DNA from: Helcococcus bovis
Lineage (GTDB): Bacteria > Bacillota > Clostridia > Tissierellales > Peptoniphilaceae
Direction: 5' to 3' (one strand)
Length of the DNA stretch: 64,000 bases
Assembly: GCF_046035435.1 (NCBI RefSeq)
Contig: NZ_JBFNFH010000006.1
Part shown: positions 59,854 to 64,000 of the stretch, in pieces
Layout of the letters: every line of letters starts with the position of its first letter
Numbering within the stretch: position 1 is the stretch's first letter
Notes under the pieces: generated by a model
The model's database searches: none
What the model was told of the DNA's origin: nothing
What the model saw: only the letters and a program-made list of their open reading frames with translations
Program-made: the position numbers and the translations under genes

Positions 59854-61733
59854 TGGCTGTAAAGTATACATATAAAGAGCATTTAATCACAAGACAAGCT
59901 AAATCTGAAAAGAAAATGTTAAAAGAATTTAGAGAAGGTACGTACACACTTGAAAAACCTCTAATCAAGTATAACCCTTACCTACTTAATACACTTTCAG
60001 CAGTTATTCTTTTTAGAACAGAAGAAGCAACAGCTATCACAGTCAGAGTTAAGGGGAAAACAGAAAAAGCAGACTTTTATCATACATTCCCGGTAAGTAA
60101 AGAACACATTTTACCTATTGTTGGTTTGTATTCAGATTATGAAAATAAGATTGAGCTTTACCCTTATCAAAAACCAAATCAAAAGGTAACACATACTATT
60201 AAAACACCTCCTGTAAAGGGTGCTGAACTGGTAGAAAGAGTTGAAACTACACCAGAATATATGCAAGATAATGTTATGATGCTAGCTCCTGCTGTATCAG
60301 ATCTTGCTATAGCTGTTGACTATGCCGGTGATGTTAGATTAGACTTTTCAGAAGCCTTAGTATGGGATATTAAACGTCTACCAAACGGAAACTTCTTAAT
60401 GGGTTCTGAAAGATTAATGAAGATGCCATATTTTGTATCTGGTATCTACGAACTATCAGCAGTTGGTAAAATTTATAAAGAATATCGTATACCTCATGGT
60501 TACCACCATGACCAATATACTTTACCAAATGGAGATATTATCGCCCTTAACTGTGATATTCCAAATGGTACAGTTGAAGATATGGCTGTAGTGATTGATA
60601 GGGAAACAGGACACGTTAAAAAATCATATAACTTTAAGAATTTCATTAAACCGGGATCACAAAAATCAGGTTCTTGGTCTGATGAAGACTGGTTCCACTG
60701 TAATGCTGTTTGGTATGATGAACATTCAAATTCTCTAACATTCTCTGGTCGTCACATAAATGCTATGGTTAATATTGATTTTGAAACAGGCGACTTAAAT
60801 TGGATAATTTCTGATCCAGAAGGCTGGCCTGAAGAATATCAAAAATACATGTTTAAACCGGTTGGTCAAGGTGACTTTGAATGGCAATATGAGCAACACG
60901 CTAACTTAATTACTCCTCTAGGGGATGTGATGTGCTTCGACAATCACCACTACGGTTCACAAGTAAAAGAAAATTATCTAGCTCCAAATGATTCATATTC
61001 AAGAGGAGTTAAATATGCCATCGATACAGAAAAGATGGAAATAAAACAATTGTGGCAATATGGTAAAGAAAGAGGAAAAGAATTCTTCTCACCATATATA
61101 TGTAATGTAAAATATTACAATGAAGGATACTATCTAACACATTCAGGTGGTATTGCATATGATAGAGATGGCAATGCTTCTGCAGAATTAGGACCATTTG
61201 CGAGAATTGACGATCCTGAAGTTAAATTAAAGTCTATAACTGTTGAAACAGTTGGAGACAAGAAAGAATTTGAATTAGAAGTTAACTCTAACTACTATAG
61301 AGCTAATAAAAATACTCTATATGCTAAGGAAAGTGGACAAAATAACCTAGCCCTAGGTCAAGGTCAATTGCTTGGTACTCTTGGTGTGACACCAACTATG
61401 GATGTAGAAATACCTACAGAAGATGCTGGTGTAGAATTGGATGATTGGCATGATGCTCACATTACTGATGAAGTAGATATGCTTACCTTCCAAGCTAAAT
61501 TTGAACCGGGTACTATGGTTCTATTAGTACTTGAAAATGAAGAGGAGTCTAGACAATACTTCATCTCTACTTCAAAAGGAAAGAGAGGGGCTATGTGTAC
61601 AGGTACCTTCCTTCCGGATGATGATAGGGAAACAAGAACAGTTGTTACAAAAGATGGTTTAGACGGAGAATATCAAGTAAAATTGATTATTAATGACAAA
61701 AAATATGACTTAGGTGTAAAAGTAAGAGCATAA
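59853..61733 (+). CDS. assT: Aryl-sulfate sulfotransferase (AssT family)
   Basis: A 626-residue PAPS-independent arylsulfotransferase-like protein. An N-terminal beta domain (residues 1-140) is followed by the six-bladed propeller with LVWDIKRLPNGNFLMGS, HHDQYTLPNGDIIAL, WFHCNAVWYDE and FDNHHYGSQ. These carry the conserved histidines that accept sulfate from phenolic esters. Characterised AssT proteins are periplasmic; here no signal peptide is seen, so it should act in the cytoplasm. Coupling with trxA and trxB suggests a redox link, perhaps through a cysteine pair. Confidence 0.85.
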   Translation: MAVKYTYKEHLITRQAKSEKKMLKEFREGTYTLEKPLIKYNPYLLNTLSAVILFRTEEATAITVRVKGKTEKADFYHTFPVSKEHILPIVGLYSDYENKIELYPYQKPNQKVTHTIKTPPVKGAELVERVETTPEYMQDNVMMLAPAVSDLAIAVDYAGDVRLDFSEALVWDIKRLPNGNFLMGSERLMKMPYFVSGIYELSAVGKIYKEYRIPHGYHHDQYTLPNGDIIALNCDIPNGTVEDMAVVIDRETGHVKKSYNFKNFIKPGSQKSGSWSDEDWFHCNAVWYDEHSNSLTFSGRHINAMVNIDFETGDLNWIISDPEGWPEEYQKYMFKPVGQGDFEWQYEQHANLITPLGDVMCFDNHHYGSQVKENYLAPNDSYSRGVKYAIDTEKMEIKQLWQYGKERGKEFFSPYICNVKYYNEGYYLTHSGGIAYDRDGNASAELGPFARIDDPEVKLKSITVETVGDKKEFELEVNSNYYRANKNTLYAKESGQNNLALGQGQLLGTLGVTPTMDVEIPTEDAGVELDDWHDAHITDEVDMLTFQAKFEPGTMVLLVLENEEESRQYFISTSKGKRGAMCTGTFLPDDDRETRTVVTKDGLDGEYQVKLIINDKKYDLGVKVRA

Positions 61734-61748
61734 TTGTTATAATTATAA

Positions 61749-61780
61749 TTTAGGGCTGTCAAAGTCTAGACAGCCCTAAA
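61749..61780 (+). terminator. Hairpin after assT
   Basis: A perfect 12-bp stem TTTAGGGCTGTC with GACAGCCCTAAA and an 8-nt loop. No T run follows, so it may act as a partial terminator or mRNA-stabilising hairpin before the exporter gene. Confidence 0.65.
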
Positions 61781-61807
61781 CTATTGTAAATTATTTAGGA
61801 GAATTAA

Positions 61808-62812
61808 ATGGAAAATAAAGTAGTTAAAAAAATCTTAACATGGCTTTTTTTAATTGTATCTATGTTATTAGCGATACAAATAGGTAAATGGATACCCTTG
61901 TTAGGTTCTGCAATTTCAGCGATTTTTATAGGATTTGCAGTTAGACATACCAGCCTATTTGATATGCTTGATAATGGGGTTACAAAGTTTGCGACAAAAT
62001 ATATGTTAAAGGCGGGGATAGTTTTACTTGGATTTACACTTTCCTTGAAAATTATCGGACAAGTAGGTACAGAAGTATTGATAGTATTGGCCGGAGAAAT
62101 TATAGTTTCAATATTGATAGGTATTATAGCAGGCAAATTATTAGGAGTAGGTAATAAACTATCATTATTATTAGGGATAGGTACTTCAATATGTGGAGGG
62201 TCAGCTATAGTGGCATCATCTCCTGTTATTGAAGCGGAAGATGATGAAGTAGCCGTATCTATAACAACTATGTTTATTTACTCAGTAGTTGCATTATTTT
62301 TACTACCAGTTATTGGTAGAGCTTTGGGTTATAATGATAACTTATATGGAATTTTAGCAGGAGCTGCAGTAAATGATACAGCATCAGTAGTAGCAACTGC
62401 CCAAGCTTGGTCAGACGAAGCTTTAAAAATTGGTACTGTTGTAAAATTAGTTAGAACACTCTTCATAGTTCCTGTAACAGTAGGGGTTATAGCATATAAA
62501 GTAAAAAATACTCCATCATCAAAAGAAAATGGGGGTATAGATTTTAAGAAAATAGTATCACTAGTACCACTATTCGTTGTATTATTTGTACTTGCAGTTG
62601 TTTTTGCGACCTTTGTAGATATTTCTCAACCTACAATCAAATTAATCAAAACTACTAGTTCTTATCTTATGACACTAGCCTTAGTTACAATCGGTTTAGG
62701 TGTACACATAAAAGATATAAAAAATGCAGGTATCAAACCAGTAATCCTTGGTGGTCTATGTTGGTTTGGAGTGCTTGCTGCAACAATCGGACTAATGTTA
62801 GTATTATATTAG
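61808..62812 (+). CDS. YeiH-family putative sulfate/anion exporter
   Basis: A 334-residue membrane protein with about ten spans. The family signature is clear: FGTSICGGSAIVASSPVIEA-type segment (here GIGTSICGGSAI), AAVNDTASVVATAQ and KLVRTLFIVPV. YeiH/UPF0324 proteins are conserved, predicted sulfate or anion exporters. It follows assT by 75 bases and a hairpin, so it may remove sulfate or a sulfonated product set free by the sulfotransferase; that is inference. AGGAGAATTAA precedes the ATG. Confidence 0.85.
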   Translation: MENKVVKKILTWLFLIVSMLLAIQIGKWIPLLGSAISAIFIGFAVRHTSLFDMLDNGVTKFATKYMLKAGIVLLGFTLSLKIIGQVGTEVLIVLAGEIIVSILIGIIAGKLLGVGNKLSLLLGIGTSICGGSAIVASSPVIEAEDDEVAVSITTMFIYSVVALFLLPVIGRALGYNDNLYGILAGAAVNDTASVVATAQAWSDEALKIGTVVKLVRTLFIVPVTVGVIAYKVKNTPSSKENGGIDFKKIVSLVPLFVVLFVLAVVFATFVDISQPTIKLIKTTSSYLMTLALVTIGLGVHIKDIKNAGIKPVILGGLCWFGVLAATIGLMLVLY

Positions 62813-62841
62813 AAATAAAAAAGGATAAGTAAATTAAACGG

Positions 62842-62912
62842 ACGAGGGAAAAAGATATAAAAGTTGATGTAAAATCAAATTTTTATATCATATTAAAGTT
62901 CCTCGTTTTTTA
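62842..62912 (+). terminator. Terminator after the exporter gene
   Basis: GACGAGGGAA and TTCCTCGTTTTTT form the base of a long hairpin whose inner part (GATATAAAA..TTTTATATC) also pairs. A T run follows. Confidence 0.75.
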
Positions 62913-63299
62913 CTTTTAAATGGCTTATGATATGAATATAAACGCATATATATGCATTCCGCTTGAAACTGATGCATAAAAATGAGATTTAAAGACTTGG
63001 AATCAGCTTTAAAAATTTCAATCCACTATAAATAAAAGGTAAAAAACCAGGAAAACAGCAAATAATCTGAAAATAAAAAAACCAACATGATAAGTATAAT
63101 ATTAAAATAATATTAATCTTAATAAATAAAAAAATAAAATTTCTTGAAAATCAAAAAAATCTGCTGAAATAAACACACAGGGTTAAGAATGAGGATACCC
63201 TTATTATATAAGGCGATATTTTAGATTATATTCTAAAAAATTTCGTATCCATTTTCTCAATTTTCTATAATTCGTGGTAATTGGCATTTTTAAATTTTT
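62913..63299. other. AT-rich intergenic region, no gene seen
   Basis: A roughly 390-base spacer between convergent genes. It contains an ATGCAT/GCATATATATGC palindromic patch near 62943-62957 and otherwise only short A/T runs and broken frames. Confidence 0.5.
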
Positions 63300-64000
63300 T
63301 CATTTTAATAAATAATTTATAAAGATATAAACTAAAGTTATCATTGCAACACTCACAAAATGAATATTTTTATACATTACTAAAAATGCAATGATTTCTC
63401 TAATAAATGCGTTAATTGTGAAATAAAGTTTTGTTTTTGCACCATATCCAATGCATTTAATTTTTTCTTGTTTAGCTATTATCAAAGCTCTAAACAAGTG
63501 ATAGTAATTTGTTACAACCGCAATTTTTGGATTTTCCTTCATTAATTCTTTTGAAAAAATTAGATTTTCTCTAGTTGTAGTAGATTTATCTTCAACTATA
63601 ATATCTTTTTCGGAAATTCCCAGATTTAAAGCGTATTGCTTCATTGCTTCACCTTCAGCAATATTTTCATCTTCTCCTTGTCCACCAGACATTATAATTT
63701 TTGAATTAGGGTTTTTCTTGAAAATTTTTATTCCTTTATTTATTCTACTTGCTAGAAGAGGAGTAACTTTGTCATTGATTAATCCCGATCCCAAAACAAT
63801 TATATAATCCAAATTTTTTCTTTTTACATTAGCAAAATTCAAAAATCCAGATATGGTGTAAGAAATGGCAATCAGTGAAATGTATGAAAAATACATGTTT
63901 GATAAGATTATTAAATGCTTAAATATAGCAGGAATGTTAAACTTATAAATTAAAATATTACCAACAGTTGAGCTTAGTAAAATGTATAATCCAAGGCTTA
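63300..64000 (-). CDS. YdcF/SanA-like DUF218 membrane protein (partial)
   Basis: The minus-strand frame is open to the window edge, so at least 233 residues are seen and the N-terminus is missing. The visible start is hydrophobic (LYILLSSTVGNILIYKF, then a second span). The DUF218 core follows with YIIVLGSGLINDKVTPLL, IIMSGGQGEDE, EDKSTTTRENL and VTNYYHLFRA. A hydrophobic end of about 45 residues completes it. The family includes YdcF, SanA and ElyC, linked to envelope and lipid-carrier metabolism. Its exact function is unknown. Confidence 0.85.
   Translation of the reverse strand, partial: SLGLYILLSSTVGNILIYKFNIPAIFKHLIILSNMYFSYISLIAISYTISGFLNFANVKRKNLDYIIVLGSGLINDKVTPLLASRINKGIKIFKKNPNSKIIMSGGQGEDENIAEGEAMKQYALNLGISEKDIIVEDKSTTTRENLIFSKELMKENPKIAVVTNYYHLFRALIIAKQEKIKCIGYGAKTKLYFTINAFIREIIAFLVMYKNIHFVSVAMITLVYIFINYLLK

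Noticed and set aside
1..64000. tRNA or rRNA genes, CRISPR arrays
   Set aside because: No cloverleaf with a GTTCGA-type T-loop, no rRNA sequence, and no regular spacer-repeat array was seen. The short tandem motifs at 42693, 45846, 47966 and 52649 are too short and too few to be CRISPR repeats.

Overview
The window is an AT-rich (roughly 30% GC) stretch of a Gram-positive, Firmicutes-type chromosome. An NPxTG cell-wall sorting signal, a CtsR-type heat-shock operator, strong Shine-Dalgarno sites and the gene families point to an anaerobic coccus or clostridial relative (Finegoldia, Peptoniphilus and Anaerococcus-like organisms would fit). The species cannot be fixed from the sequence alone. 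About 14 kb is host chromosome and 49.7 kb is one integrated prophage.

Left flank (1-8536): the 3' end of a cell-wall-anchored surface protein, an ISL3-family insertion sequence whose transposase carries an in-frame amber codon, a two-gene glycosyltransferase operon (GtrB-like plus GtrII-like) on the minus strand, and a stress operon (zinc-finger-less DnaJ plus ClpB) behind a perfect CtsR box. The flank ends in the first half of an IS256-family transposase.

Prophage (about 8537-58220): it splits that IS256 remnant. The second half of the transposase resumes at 58221-58223, and the phage-side arms carry an 11-bp inverted repeat (GATACAATTTA) placed symmetrically around the join, as expected for a serine-integrase attP. 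Nearly all phage genes are on the minus strand. From left to right they are: two overlapping serine recombinases with small helpers; a replication module (DNA polymerase with an amber codon, DUF2815, DUF2800); lysis (Cpl-7-repeat amidase, holin); tail, head and packaging genes of an HK97-fold siphovirus; a DNA-modification block (C5-methyltransferase, ParB-methyltransferase fusion, short MetK); a second replication module (SNF2 helicase, VRR-NUC, VapE-type primase-helicase) with an iteron-like cluster; and an early operon. The early promoter has a LexA/SOS box just downstream and a leader RNA that can form a pseudoknot. In the circular phage the two replication blocks are neighbours, so recombinases, att site and accessory genes sit inside the replication region.

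Accessory cargo is concentrated at four places. Next to attR lies a plus-strand, translationally coupled five-gene operon that joins an ABC-three-component (ABC-3C) conflict system (HNH-like protein, MC6 middle component, DUF2326 ATPase) to an XRE regulator and a Bsp6I-family restriction enzyme, with the cognate C5-methyltransferase convergent to it. Between terL and portal sit two concatenated moron units, one with a secreted C10-like cysteine protease and a lipoprotein. Between the tail chaperone and tape measure is a small PD-(D/E)XK protein. Between the DUF1492 late regulator and the packaging genes is an 817-residue DUF1906/peptidoglycan-binding protein convergent to a 4-TM protein, flanked by duplicated late-control elements.

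Right flank (58221-64000): the second half of the IS256 remnant, a trxB-trxA-arylsulfotransferase operon, a YeiH-family exporter and the 3' part of a YdcF-family membrane protein. The prophage is probably damaged: the DNA polymerase and a small ORF have nonsense codons, and no CI-like repressor is visible.
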